Positions 1 through 8,170 of a DNA stretch of 10,867 nucleotides are shown here, piece by piece; within the stretch, counting starts at the first letter, position 1; each line of letters starts with the position of its first letter. Both the position numbers and the translations under genes were made by a program. Under the pieces are notes generated by a model. It made no database searches and was not told the origin of the DNA. It saw nothing but the letters and a program-made list of their open reading frames with translations. This DNA is from Methanobacteriota archaeon (GTDB lineage Archaea; Thermoplasmatota; Poseidoniia; Poseidoniales; Poseidoniaceae): the NCBI GenBank assembly GCA_002726845.1, contig PBSP01000099.1, positions 1-10,867 of the forward strand, given 5' to 3'.

Positions 1-80
1 CGAACCCGGAAGTCAAGCCCTTCTGCGTCTGTCCCAATACTGTGGTACGAGAGTCCACGGGAACGGCAGTCACTGTGCCC
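1..80 (+). rRNA. rrf: 5S ribosomal RNA, 3' part (5' end outside window)
   Basis: The first base lies inside the gene; roughly the first 43-45 nucleotides are missing. The opening CGAACCCGGAAGTCAAGCCC is the conserved loop C/helix III stretch of 5S rRNA. The later segment with TACTGTGG, a TACGAGAG turn and TCCACGGGAAC matches the helix IV/loop E region of archaeal 5S rRNAs. The end CACTGTGCCC is what the 3' strand of terminal helix I should look like, so I place the 3' end at 80, give or take one base. The product is the structural RNA of the large-subunit central protuberance. Whether 16S and 23S genes lie upstream cannot be seen. Identification is by recall of conserved 5S sequence, not by a covariance-model search. 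Confidence 0.87.
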
Positions 81-95
81 CTCTTCTTTCCTCTT
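81..95 (+). terminator. Pyrimidine-rich tract after 5S rRNA, possible terminator
   Basis: Directly after the 5S 3' end the sequence becomes CTCTTCTTTCCTCTT, almost pure pyrimidine. Archaeal transcription often ends at T-rich tracts on the non-template strand without a hairpin, so this could end the rRNA transcript. The T runs are short (three at most), so the call is weak. Confidence 0.3.
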
Positions 96-163
96 GGATA
101 TCCTCGAAACCCTCTTCACCCTCTCCTAAGATTTCTAAACTAGGACTCAGTACATCATAACAA

Positions 164-169
164 GGGTGA
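164..169 (+). promoter_or_regulatory. Ribosome binding site that decides the aIF6 start
   Basis: GGGTGA sits five bases before the ATG at 175 and matches the archaeal anti-Shine-Dalgarno complement GGAGGTGA. An in-frame GTG at 166 lies inside this motif, so starting there would use the ribosome binding site itself as coding sequence. This favours ATG 175. Confidence 0.65.
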
Positions 170-174
170 AAGTC

Positions 175-837
175 ATGCCGATTGATACATTGGACATTCT
201 TGGTTCGGATCAAATTGGAATTCATTTGGCTTCCGTCGGCAAGGTTCTCTTCCATCCACGTGAATTACCATCTGTAACGCTTGAGCAACTTGAATCCACA
301 CTACAGTTGGAGATGGTACCACTTTCAATAGGTGGTTCCAATCTTATTGGAGCTCTTCTTGCGGGAAACTCCAACGGTCTTGCAGTTGCCGATATTGCAA
401 CAGAAAACGATATTGATGAATTGACAGCATTCGGAGATGTCGTTGTTATGGAAGGCGGTGTGAATACCGCAGGCAACCTTCTTCTCGCAAACGAACAAGG
501 CTGCGTCGCTTCGCCGAGCATCCCTACTGACGGTTTAGAAATACTTGCAGACGTCCTTGGCGTCGAGATTGTTGCAACAACCATCAGCGGTCAGGACGTC
601 GTCGGCAGCTTGGGTGTTGTCAACGATCAAGGCGTTCTTTTGCATCCCGATGTTGCCAGTGATGAGGTTTTATTGATCGAAGAAATACTCGGTGTTCCTC
701 CAATGGTCGGAACCGTTTCGTTTGGATCACCTTATGTCGGGGCCGGGATTTGTGCTTCAAACGAAGGTGCTGTTGCAGGAAGTGAAACCACTGGACCTGA
801 ACTGAATCGTATAGAAGATGCACTTGGTATCATCTAA
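175..837 (+). CDS. eif6: Translation initiation factor aIF6 (ribosome anti-association factor)
   Basis: This is the archaeal homologue of eIF6. It binds the large ribosomal subunit and blocks premature joining with the small one, acting in the cytoplasm in ribosome biogenesis and recycling. The 220-residue product has the family's usual length and its five-fold pentein repeat pattern. Visible signatures are GNSNG (64-68), NTAGNLLLAN (97-106), VGSLGVVNDQG (143-153), GTVSFGSPYVGAG (179-191) and TTGPELNRIEDALG near the C-terminus. ATG 175 is chosen over the in-frame GTG at 166 because GGGTGA lies five bases upstream and because the family starts close to this point. It lies about 95 bases after the 5S gene, and 46 bases separate it from purC, so shared transcription with purC is possible. 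Confidence 0.96.
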   Translation: MPIDTLDILGSDQIGIHLASVGKVLFHPRELPSVTLEQLESTLQLEMVPLSIGGSNLIGALLAGNSNGLAVADIATENDIDELTAFGDVVVMEGGVNTAGNLLLANEQGCVASPSIPTDGLEILADVLGVEIVATTISGQDVVGSLGVVNDQGVLLHPDVASDEVLLIEEILGVPPMVGTVSFGSPYVGAGICASNEGAVAGSETTGPELNRIEDALGII

Positions 838-883
838 CAGACGCACACCAATGTTCAAGAGCCTCTCAACATGAATCGAAGGC

Positions 884-1789
884 ATGGGAGAAATGCTCTA
901 TCAAGGTAAGGTCAAGCAAGTATGGTCCACGGACGACCCCGATGTCCTCGAGTTTCGATTTACAAATCAAATATCGGTGTTCGATCAAATTATACCATCG
1001 CTCATCCCACGTAAGGGCGAATCGTTGAACCGTACGACCGCTCATTGGTTCAAGTTGGTCGAAGAAGAAGGAGTCTGTGGGACGCATCTTGTCGAGGTCA
1101 ATTCTGCAGACCGATGTTTGGTACGCAAAGTGGAGGTTGTCAAAGAACCCGGTGCTATTCCACGAGATATGGAATGGGTTTTTGTCCCATTGGAATTCAT
1201 TTGTCGACACTACCTCTCCGGCTCTGCTTGGCGCCGATTTCAACGCGGCGAATTAACCGCCGACCAACTCGGAGTTTCTCCGGATTGCGAATATGGGGCT
1301 AAGCTTAGTCAACCCTTTGTCGAAGTAACGACAAAATTTGAGGCCTACGATCGAAACATCGACCGAAAAGAAGCGCTCGAAATTTCAAACATTACCGAAG
1401 AAGAATACGATTCGATTGTTACAGCAGTACTCAAAATCGATGAAATCATCGAGCGTGAGGCAGCTAAGAACGGCCTGATTCACGTGGATGGGAAGAAGGA
1501 ATTTGCACTTGGACCAGGAAGAAAGGTGGTATTGGTCGATACGTTCGGCACGCTCGATGAGGATCGCTGGTGGGACGCTGAAGCGTATGAGAACGGTGAA
1601 TGTATCGAACTGTCCAAAGAATTTGTTCGAACTCACTACATTAACACTGGACATCAGGCAGAATTGAAGGCAGCTCGCGATGCAGGGACAACGGACCCCC
1701 CAATTCCAGCATTACCCCAATCCGTCATTGATGAAACTGCAGCCCTTTATGCTTCGATGTACGAACGTCTCACATCCGAAACGTTCTGA
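884..1789 (+). CDS. purC: Phosphoribosylaminoimidazole-succinocarboxamide (SAICAR) synthetase
   Basis: PurC joins CAIR and aspartate with ATP to make SAICAR in de novo purine synthesis, in the cytoplasm. The 301-residue product starts with the family's LYQGKVKQVW strand (5-14). It continues with FTNQISVFDQIIPSLIPRKG (26-45), the VPLEFICRHYLSGSAWRRF segment (101-119) typical of the ATP-grasp-like fold, TTKFEAYDR (149-157), VDTFGTLDEDRWW (218-230; the counterpart of the usual TPDSSRFW motif) and LSKEFVRTHY (243-252). The length fits the longer form of the family. The start is not certain: ATG 893 in the same frame would give MLYQGK, also a typical beginning, and neither ATG has a well-spaced ribosome binding site. 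It ends three bases before the converging minus-strand gene. Confidence 0.95.
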   Translation: MGEMLYQGKVKQVWSTDDPDVLEFRFTNQISVFDQIIPSLIPRKGESLNRTTAHWFKLVEEEGVCGTHLVEVNSADRCLVRKVEVVKEPGAIPRDMEWVFVPLEFICRHYLSGSAWRRFQRGELTADQLGVSPDCEYGAKLSQPFVEVTTKFEAYDRNIDRKEALEISNITEEEYDSIVTAVLKIDEIIEREAAKNGLIHVDGKKEFALGPGRKVVLVDTFGTLDEDRWWDAEAYENGECIELSKEFVRTHYINTGHQAELKAARDAGTTDPPIPALPQSVIDETAALYASMYERLTSETF

Positions 1790-1792
1790 TGT

Positions 1793-2461
1793 TCATTCAT
1801 GCATGCGATGGAGCAAGCCGGAGTTGTTGCGTTCAGCGGCGAGTAGAAGTGCACTTAGATGCCGAACCGCATCACGAACGCCGCCGTCAATTGGTTCGTC
1901 ACGGGCAACGGACCAACCGCCACCAAGGAGTGTGGTTCTCAACGTTTTGACTTCGTCTGCAGTTAAGAATCCCATGATGTTTAATCCGGCTTGACCGTTT
2001 TTGTATCGATCGTCACCTACGGCATTGGAATTGCACCGTACAAGAAGGAAATCCAGATGTGTGACTAATTCTTCGTACAAGTCACTGGGTTGAGCTCCAA
2101 CGTGACGCACATTTTCACGAATGTATTGGAGAGCAGATCCCGTTGGATGAGGAAATCGTCCAAAACGTTCCCTGTTTTTGTCTTCACCAAGCATTATTGG
2201 CAAGCCATCGCTGTCGAGCATACGGGTAAGTGTGAACAACAATGTAGGATCATCCCAATGAATATCATCCCGGAGATAATAATCGTCAACACCTTGTGTT
2301 CGAAACCGTTCTTGTATACGTGGGTGCTTGCAAACAGAAGACCACTTAGTGTGCGAGTTTTCTATCCATGATGTCAACGCATCAAACACATCCAGTACCA
2401 ACACAGCATGACACCCGTCAAGTGTGTAAAATGCGGTTGTACTTGAGTTGCGTTGCTTCAT
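1793..2461 (-). CDS. Protein of unknown function, 222 residues
   Basis: I do not recognise this family. ATG 2461 is chosen; a TTG four codons upstream (2473) is the alternative. The product has no signal peptide and no clear membrane helix. A hydrophobic strand AVLVLDVFDAL lies at 19-29. The middle (about 57-103) is rich in charged and aromatic residues, with DDYYLRDDIHWDDP at 59-72 and GEDKNRERFGRFPHP at 92-106. The C-terminal half looks helical, with FLTADEVKTLRTTLLGGGW at 165-183 and a final amphipathic helix VRDAVRHLSALLLAAERN at 195-212. This suggests a soluble cytoplasmic protein. It lies 42 bases after the giant surface-protein gene on the same strand (30 bases if the TTG start is used), so the two may share a transcript. 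It converges on purC with a three-base gap. Composition resembles its neighbours, with no sign of recent transfer. Confidence 0.8.
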   Translation of the reverse strand: MKQRNSSTTAFYTLDGCHAVLVLDVFDALTSWIENSHTKWSSVCKHPRIQERFRTQGVDDYYLRDDIHWDDPTLLFTLTRMLDSDGLPIMLGEDKNRERFGRFPHPTGSALQYIRENVRHVGAQPSDLYEELVTHLDFLLVRCNSNAVGDDRYKNGQAGLNIMGFLTADEVKTLRTTLLGGGWSVARDEPIDGGVRDAVRHLSALLLAAERNNSGLLHRMHE

Positions 2462-2503
2462 TATGCAATCCAAAACCTCTACTCTATTGAGGGTATGTAA
2501 TTG

Positions 2504-5500
2504 TCAATTGAAAAACTTGGACATACGGTCTTCGATACTGGACTCTTCAGACGCCTCAGATTCAGGATTCATTTCTTTACGGATGGAATCCAATCGCCCA
2601 GACGGACTCAAATCATCTTCGATCGGAATTTCTTCAATCATTGTAGGTAATTCAATCAATTCAATGCTTTCATCATCAAACGAAACATCCTCATCGGATT
2701 GTTTGATTTCATCAGTTACAGGTTCGATTGGTTTTGCTTGTTGGTTCTGAGGTTCCTTGACGCTGGTTACCTTATCCTCTGAACTTCTTTGTTCGATCAT
2801 ACCATCTTTACGTTGAACGACAAAAAGATACATGCCAATAAGAATTGTTGCAACCGAAACAGCCCAAATCAAATTCGATGAACTGAGAACAGGAGTTTCC
2901 TCTGCTTCAAAGATAACCGATGCTGTATTGTCTGTCAAGTCATCGTCAATGTCAAACGGAGTATTGCATGCCAACGCAACATCCAGTTGTTCGTTGTCTT
3001 CCAAACCCACGCCGTCAATCCGATTGTTGGGTTTGAAATCGGGTCCTGCAGCATCGATCAATACGACTTCTTCGAAATCACTTTGACGGCTTGTGACAGT
3101 GAGTTTGCATATTCCATCTACAAGAACCTCGTAATTTGTCCTTGATATTGCAACGTTAATTTCACCTTTCGCAGACACGCTACTTATGCCCAAGTTCCAT
3201 CCCGATTCCCGTGAAACAACGCTTCTGGATATGCTGGATAGAAGATTTCCGTACTCATCATAAGCGTATACCATAATCAGGATATTTCCAGGTTGTGGAT
3301 CCCAATTGCTTACGCTCAAATTAGCATTCATTGATTGATTGACAAGAACAGAGTAAGTGGTTTTGACCAATGGTAAGTTATCGCCTCGATTGGTTGTAAC
3401 AATGTAGTTCAGTTTCGTGTTCACTTCTGGATCACCAACAACTTCGCAGGCCACAAAATCTCCAGTAAGCTCGCTCTGACCGAGGTTGTTGAACGCTTCG
3501 TTGATGAATGAACATGAAACGGTCATTAGCGGAGTTTCTTTACCAATCAGTACAAATTGAATTAAATCTTCACCATCGGTGAGATTGACGTACGTCACTC
3601 CAGATTGCACAGCAAACGATAGATTTGAATCAAAACTCTCTCCACTTTCTTGCGTTATTTGATTGTTGAGTGGGTTGTTGACGTCAACGGATTGTAAGGT
3701 GCCAACTCGAGACCACAATACTGGGCTGCTTGAGAAGGAGATGTTTGAGGGACGAACTGTAAATTGAATCGTTTCAGCACCCAATTCTGAATGAATCAAT
3801 TGTACTGTCATATTGTAGGCAACTCCGTCCCAGTCCTCTGGAGGGACGAGTTTGATTGGTAAGCCTTTGATCTGTCCTGGAGTGAGTTCTATTGATGCAT
3901 CGACTACTGCGCTCCATCCCTCGGGTAAATCGAGCACCTCCAATTCAATTCGTGGCATGTCATTACCCGTATTTTCGACCCATGCCAACGGGAATCCTCC
4001 CTCTGAGGATACGAACCAATCTACGGATTTTTGCAAATCATAACTCGATGATCGAATGACTCGAACTGGAACTTGGAACACTTCCATCCCGTTCCCAGTT
4101 GCGTCTGAGATGCGTATTTCAAGGACATTGACATCACCTTCTCTCGCCGATTTTGGTGATTCAACGTAGATGTCAACAATCGTTGTTTGTCCAGGCTCCA
4201 TCAGGCTTCCATTCGGTAAGGTGATGTTCCAGCCCTGTCCGTATTTTGTCAGGAATGGAGTTGAAGGCGAGTTTCCTTTCTGTTCAATTTGCACCTGTAT
4301 GTAATCTCCTCCAGGCATGATTTCAAGGTCGCTATCGGCCAGATTAACCCCCCACTCGGAATGTTCCTGAACGATCAAATCAATCTCGAACTGGCCCAAT
4401 TCATATCCTGCTGAGACAATTGAATAAGTCAACTTCGCCTCAGCATCTTTCCAGGCGTAAGGTATTTCCTGAACGACGGTAAGGTTGCTTGTTGCATTGA
4501 CTTCAAGCGAAGCGGACTCGATTGTATCATGAATATGCCAAACGGCCGTGTCGTTGTCCGATGTCGTCACAGACAATTCTGGAATGAGTTGAACTTCATC
4601 CACAAAATTACCGATGTTTTTAACCTCAAATTCGAGAATATGACTCCCCATTGGTTGAACAGTTTGCTGATTCCCTCCAGTTACAACAACTTCCCAATCA
4701 TGTCGTTGTTCTGCTTCAATAAGAAGCATCGTTGTCGCAGAAACGGATTTGTTGATCAGGGAGGCCCATTCAAATTCAATGTAAAACGGATTGGATGCTG
4801 GAAGTGTCTCATTAAGCACTATGTCCAATGGCATGATGGTTGTTGCCAACGGCCCTAGTGTTCTTTGTGGGTTGTAGTAGGTAAAAGTAACGTCTTCTGC
4901 TGATACTTCGTCGGTTGGTACAACGCGAGCTTCAAATTTGTACGTATCCTCACCATTGCCAGGATTTTCCAGTTGTATGAGTATCTGATGATTCGTGCTT
5001 ACGTTGAATCCGATTGCTTCAGGAGAGGGTTGGGGATTAATGACGACAAGATTTGAGCGATGTATTTGAAGAACGTGGACACTCAGGGCAAAGTCATGAT
5101 TTTCTGGTAAGTTTTGTTCTTCTGTTTGAAAGGACAAGCGTTGTGGCGCTGCGTTTGGTGGGATGTAAAATTCCAGTTCTACGGTGTGATATGTGCCTCC
5201 TGTTCCACTTGCCGTTAACACATCATTGACAAGTGCACCGCCGCTTGAAACGTTCCATTGCCAATTTGGAAGTGCAATGTTCGCTTGGTTCAGGTCCCAA
5301 CTTAATGTGCCGGATGAAGGTAACAGCATATGAAACTCAAATTGATGGGTGGTGGATGGAACCGTCCGAATGTGGGTCGGAGAGGCATGGGATGCTGTGC
5401 TGGTAAAGTTTGCATCTAGGGATCTACAGAGCGTTTCTTCGCCACTACCAATGCATGTGGTCAACGTCGTTGTTGTTGTGGAACCAAGTGCAATCGAGGA

Positions 5501-8137
5501 AGGAACATCAAGCAGAATCTTCAATTCCATCAGCTCACCAGGCTCAAGGGTGATGGAATAGACGTTGTTGGTTCCGTCAAACAATACGGGTGAACCACCC
5601 CACGATGGGCTGGTCCAATCAATCGATGTGGTTGTTTCTACAGCATTCCCCAAATTTTCAATCAGCACATATGTCTCTGCAACATAACCAGGAATCCCAT
5701 ATCCATGGGAATTTGCAAGTCCTGTCGGTCCAACGAGCGACAAACCTCGCGTCCGTAACGCCTCAATTGCAATTAAAGTGGTTGCTTCGATTGAAGGGTC
5801 GCTTACCAAAGTTGCAATCACCTCGATGTAACCGTCCTCATCACCCAGTGCATCGTTTGGTAGTGTCGCCGTGAACGGGACTATGAACGGCAATAGAGGT
5901 GCTAATTCTACATCCTGTAATGAGGTTCCTGGGTTGGGTTCAACCGTCCAACCATCAGGAAGATTTGTTGCATCGTAACTGATGTCCCATAATGCCGTTC
6001 TTGACCCCGTTGCAGTGACACTAACGTTCACGCTTGCTGAGGTTCCTGGATCGATTCTTGGGACGGTCTCTGGACCTTGAATCACAACTGCGTAAGGCTC
6101 GACAACGGTTAGGTTTGCATAGGCAACGTTGTTGTCTTCACGCGCCTCCGTTAGGTTTTGATTGACATCGAGAATAAGTTCAAACATGTGTGTTCCAAGG
6201 GTTGCGGTAACATCTACGCTGAAGGTTTCAGGCCCCCCTTCTCCGCTCGGTGAGAGGGGTTCAAGCTCATCAATGCGAACTCTGGATATTTCTTGACCAT
6301 CCATGTACAAAGCGCAATCAATACTGTCGTCGTTTTCCCATGTTCCGATGTTCGCAAATTGCCCAGTCACAGTCAATGTTTGGCCCGGGTCTGGCGATAC
6401 AGGGTTGAATGAAATCCCGTTTCCATCCTCGAGAGGAGCCAGGTCGAGCATCCTTTGGGAGACCAAAGTATCCCCGTAGAGGATATCGAGGTAACCATCG
6501 TTGTCGAGGTCCGCAAATGCCGGTGCGGACCAAACACGGTGCGGCATAGAAAGCGGTTCGTCCCACCCGTCCGATACTTCATTCGTGAAACCGGTATCTC
6601 CCTCATAAGCAAAGATTCGCTTTCCAAAGGCTACGACAATCTCAGGGTCGCCCTCACCATCAATATCCATCCAGGCTGGCGGTGAGACAGCGATTTCATC
6701 GTTGTCGTTTCCAGATCCTCCTCTATTCATGACCTTCGTCCATTCTTCAGTTGGTGGACTCTCAGTCAGATCGTGGCATCCAACCATGCCTTCCCGATCG
6801 AAGGTGACCGATGAAGCGGAATACCAAGTGACCCAGCAGAGCCTGTCATGTACTCCATCTTGGTCCAAATCTACTGGAAGTGGTGGAGCATCCGCATACC
6901 CATTTCGTGCACGGAATGTGAACACCTCCTGGGTTGAAGTCAATTCCATACCAATGAAGCGAGCGCCAAGACCTAACGTACGTCCGTTGGCATCGGTCGG
7001 TACCGTGAGGATCATTTCTGGAGCATCATCGGTGTCCAATTGAGCAATGACAGGACTTGGTAGACGTAATCGAGGAGCGTCCGAATCTGTGTCTGTGCCT
7101 GCGATAGCTAGCCTTCCCCAATCGTTCGAACCTGTGCTACCATCGATTCTCCAAATCCACATGTTCCCTGAATTTTCATCGATTGTTGTGGCTACAACAA
7201 CGGAATTTTGTGCATCAAGTTGAGCCCATGCTGGGTCGCTTGGATGCGTGCCACGGTCGAGTGTGACGTCCCAGTTTTCAGTCGGGGTGGTTGCTCCAAG
7301 TGGTATGCTGAGGATGTGGGGGTCGTCGGTTGTGGAGTCGACCACGGTTAACACCAATTCGGGTTGCCCATCCAGTTCCAAATCTGCGAGTAGTGGCTGG
7401 GTTACGGAAAGATGGTTGCTTTGTCTGGTTTGAAAATGCGGGCTGGTGACCCCAATACGATAATCTGAATTTGTCCAGGACCACAACAATTCGTTGGCGT
7501 GCCCGCTAACCTGCCAACCGGATTCATCACAGAAAAGTTCAGGTGACCACACGTCAACTTGAAGGGAACTATCGGTATCATAGACGACGATAATTTCAGT
7601 CCTCCCGTCCAGGTTTACGTCAACCAAGACCGGGGTCGATCTGGCAGCTCTTGTATCACCGAGTTCGACTTGCCAAGAAAGGGCAGCGTCATCGCCAGCA
7701 AAGAGCGATAATTTTGTCGTTGATGTCGAAGTGCTTTCGTGCAGAATAACCGCAAAGAGAGCCGAAGGGGTGCAGCGCTCGATAGCTCCTGGACTAACGG
7801 TGAGGCTTCCTGAGAAATTCCCAATAATCGAACCGTATGCATCTGAGCCAATGCCGTCATCCAGTGCTACCCAATTGAGAACAGGATCATCGATGCTCAG
7901 AACATTTCCAGACGTGGCGTTGTGCATGGGCATCGAACCGTTGCGTGTTGCCCCACCCCCATACTGGCCCCATGGTTGGCCACGGTCGTCCCATGGCTGA
8001 CTGTTGCTCGATTGTATCGATTGTGATTGTTCGAGTTTTGTTACGTGGATGTGGGACAGTGGAAGCAGAAGCATCAGCAAAACGAGGCCCATTGCGGAAC
8101 GACGATGCCCGTGCTGTGAATGGCTTTCGCTACCCAT
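2504..8137 (-). CDS. Giant secreted, C-terminally anchored surface protein with FG-GAP/VCBS, CARDB and Ig-like repeats
   Basis: This 1877-residue protein probably sits in the cell envelope. An N-terminal signal (HRR at 11-13, hydrophobic core GLVLLMLLLPL at 17-27) is followed by WGQYGGGATRNG (56-67). Six Asp-rich FG-GAP/VCBS-like calcium-loop motifs follow near residues 173, 252, 366, 423, 491 and 543, for example DLDNDGYLDI. They suggest a beta-propeller. A CARDB-like domain covers about 574-680, ending with the classic NLTEAREDNN segment. A long stretch of NEW3/Ig-like modules (about 690-1460) carries a recurring [EK]N-x-GN motif. Three cysteine pairs (895/904, 1542/1564, 1677/1724) could form disulfides, and about twenty N-glycosylation sequons are present. 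A single membrane helix lies at 1755-1774, with an acidic tail of about 103 residues inside the cell. No catalytic motif is visible; adhesion, binding or a surface-layer role is inference. M16 (8092) is an alternative start. Confidence 0.93.
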   Translation of the reverse strand: MGSESHSQHGHRRSAMGLVLLMLLLPLSHIHVTKLEQSQSIQSSNSQPWDDRGQPWGQYGGGATRNGSMPMHNATSGNVLSIDDPVLNWVALDDGIGSDAYGSIIGNFSGSLTVSPGAIERCTPSALFAVILHESTSTSTTKLSLFAGDDAALSWQVELGDTRAARSTPVLVDVNLDGRTEIIVVYDTDSSLQVDVWSPELFCDESGWQVSGHANELLWSWTNSDYRIGVTSPHFQTRQSNHLSVTQPLLADLELDGQPELVLTVVDSTTDDPHILSIPLGATTPTENWDVTLDRGTHPSDPAWAQLDAQNSVVVATTIDENSGNMWIWRIDGSTGSNDWGRLAIAGTDTDSDAPRLRLPSPVIAQLDTDDAPEMILTVPTDANGRTLGLGARFIGMELTSTQEVFTFRARNGYADAPPLPVDLDQDGVHDRLCWVTWYSASSVTFDREGMVGCHDLTESPPTEEWTKVMNRGGSGNDNDEIAVSPPAWMDIDGEGDPEIVVAFGKRIFAYEGDTGFTNEVSDGWDEPLSMPHRVWSAPAFADLDNDGYLDILYGDTLVSQRMLDLAPLEDGNGISFNPVSPDPGQTLTVTGQFANIGTWENDDSIDCALYMDGQEISRVRIDELEPLSPSGEGGPETFSVDVTATLGTHMFELILDVNQNLTEAREDNNVAYANLTVVEPYAVVIQGPETVPRIDPGTSASVNVSVTATGSRTALWDISYDATNLPDGWTVEPNPGTSLQDVELAPLLPFIVPFTATLPNDALGDEDGYIEVIATLVSDPSIEATTLIAIEALRTRGLSLVGPTGLANSHGYGIPGYVAETYVLIENLGNAVETTTSIDWTSPSWGGSPVLFDGTNNVYSITLEPGELMELKILLDVPSSIALGSTTTTTLTTCIGSGEETLCRSLDANFTSTASHASPTHIRTVPSTTHQFEFHMLLPSSGTLSWDLNQANIALPNWQWNVSSGGALVNDVLTASGTGGTYHTVELEFYIPPNAAPQRLSFQTEEQNLPENHDFALSVHVLQIHRSNLVVINPQPSPEAIGFNVSTNHQILIQLENPGNGEDTYKFEARVVPTDEVSAEDVTFTYYNPQRTLGPLATTIMPLDIVLNETLPASNPFYIEFEWASLINKSVSATTMLLIEAEQRHDWEVVVTGGNQQTVQPMGSHILEFEVKNIGNFVDEVQLIPELSVTTSDNDTAVWHIHDTIESASLEVNATSNLTVVQEIPYAWKDAEAKLTYSIVSAGYELGQFEIDLIVQEHSEWGVNLADSDLEIMPGGDYIQVQIEQKGNSPSTPFLTKYGQGWNITLPNGSLMEPGQTTIVDIYVESPKSAREGDVNVLEIRISDATGNGMEVFQVPVRVIRSSSYDLQKSVDWFVSSEGGFPLAWVENTGNDMPRIELEVLDLPEGWSAVVDASIELTPGQIKGLPIKLVPPEDWDGVAYNMTVQLIHSELGAETIQFTVRPSNISFSSSPVLWSRVGTLQSVDVNNPLNNQITQESGESFDSNLSFAVQSGVTYVNLTDGEDLIQFVLIGKETPLMTVSCSFINEAFNNLGQSELTGDFVACEVVGDPEVNTKLNYIVTTNRGDNLPLVKTTYSVLVNQSMNANLSVSNWDPQPGNILIMVYAYDEYGNLLSSISRSVVSRESGWNLGISSVSAKGEINVAISRTNYEVLVDGICKLTVTSRQSDFEEVVLIDAAGPDFKPNNRIDGVGLEDNEQLDVALACNTPFDIDDDLTDNTASVIFEAEETPVLSSSNLIWAVSVATILIGMYLFVVQRKDGMIEQRSSEDKVTSVKEPQNQQAKPIEPVTDEIKQSDEDVSFDDESIELIELPTMIEEIPIEDDLSPSGRLDSIRKEMNPESEASEESSIEDRMSKFFN

Positions 8138-8139
8138 TG

Positions 8140-8147
8140 TATATATT
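8140..8147 (-). promoter_or_regulatory. TATA box candidate for the giant surface-protein gene
   Basis: Read on the minus strand, AATATATA is the best TATA-like element in the divergent gap. It ends only two bases before the ATG at 8137. Archaeal transcription normally starts about 25 bases downstream of the TATA centre, which would be near 8117, inside the annotated coding region. Taken at face value, translation would begin at the in-frame ATG 8092 (M16), giving MGLVLLMLLLPL as the first residues. Against this, the upstream HRR makes a better signal-peptide n-region, and ATG 8092 has no ribosome binding site. The two readings conflict and only transcript ends would settle it. Confidence 0.45.
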
Positions 8148-8170
8148 GCAACATGAGGGGTTGTTATTGT

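Noticed and set aside
166..174. GTG at 166 as the aIF6 start, adding three residues
   Set aside because: The GTG lies within GGGTGA, a good ribosome binding site for ATG 175, and the family N-terminus fits ATG 175.
222..584. Minus-strand open frame of 120 residues opposite aIF6
   Set aside because: It lies wholly opposite a certain gene, is low-complexity Ser/Pro/Ala and has no family pattern; it is a shadow frame.
1785..1815. CATGCATG palindrome between the converging purC and unknown genes as a terminator
   Set aside because: The palindrome is short, has no loop and lacks a T-run on either strand.
4529..4858. + strand open frame of 109 residues within the giant gene, Cys- and His-rich
   Set aside because: The cysteines and histidines arise from the reverse complement of the giant gene's codons; there is no zinc-finger spacing and no promoter or ribosome binding site.
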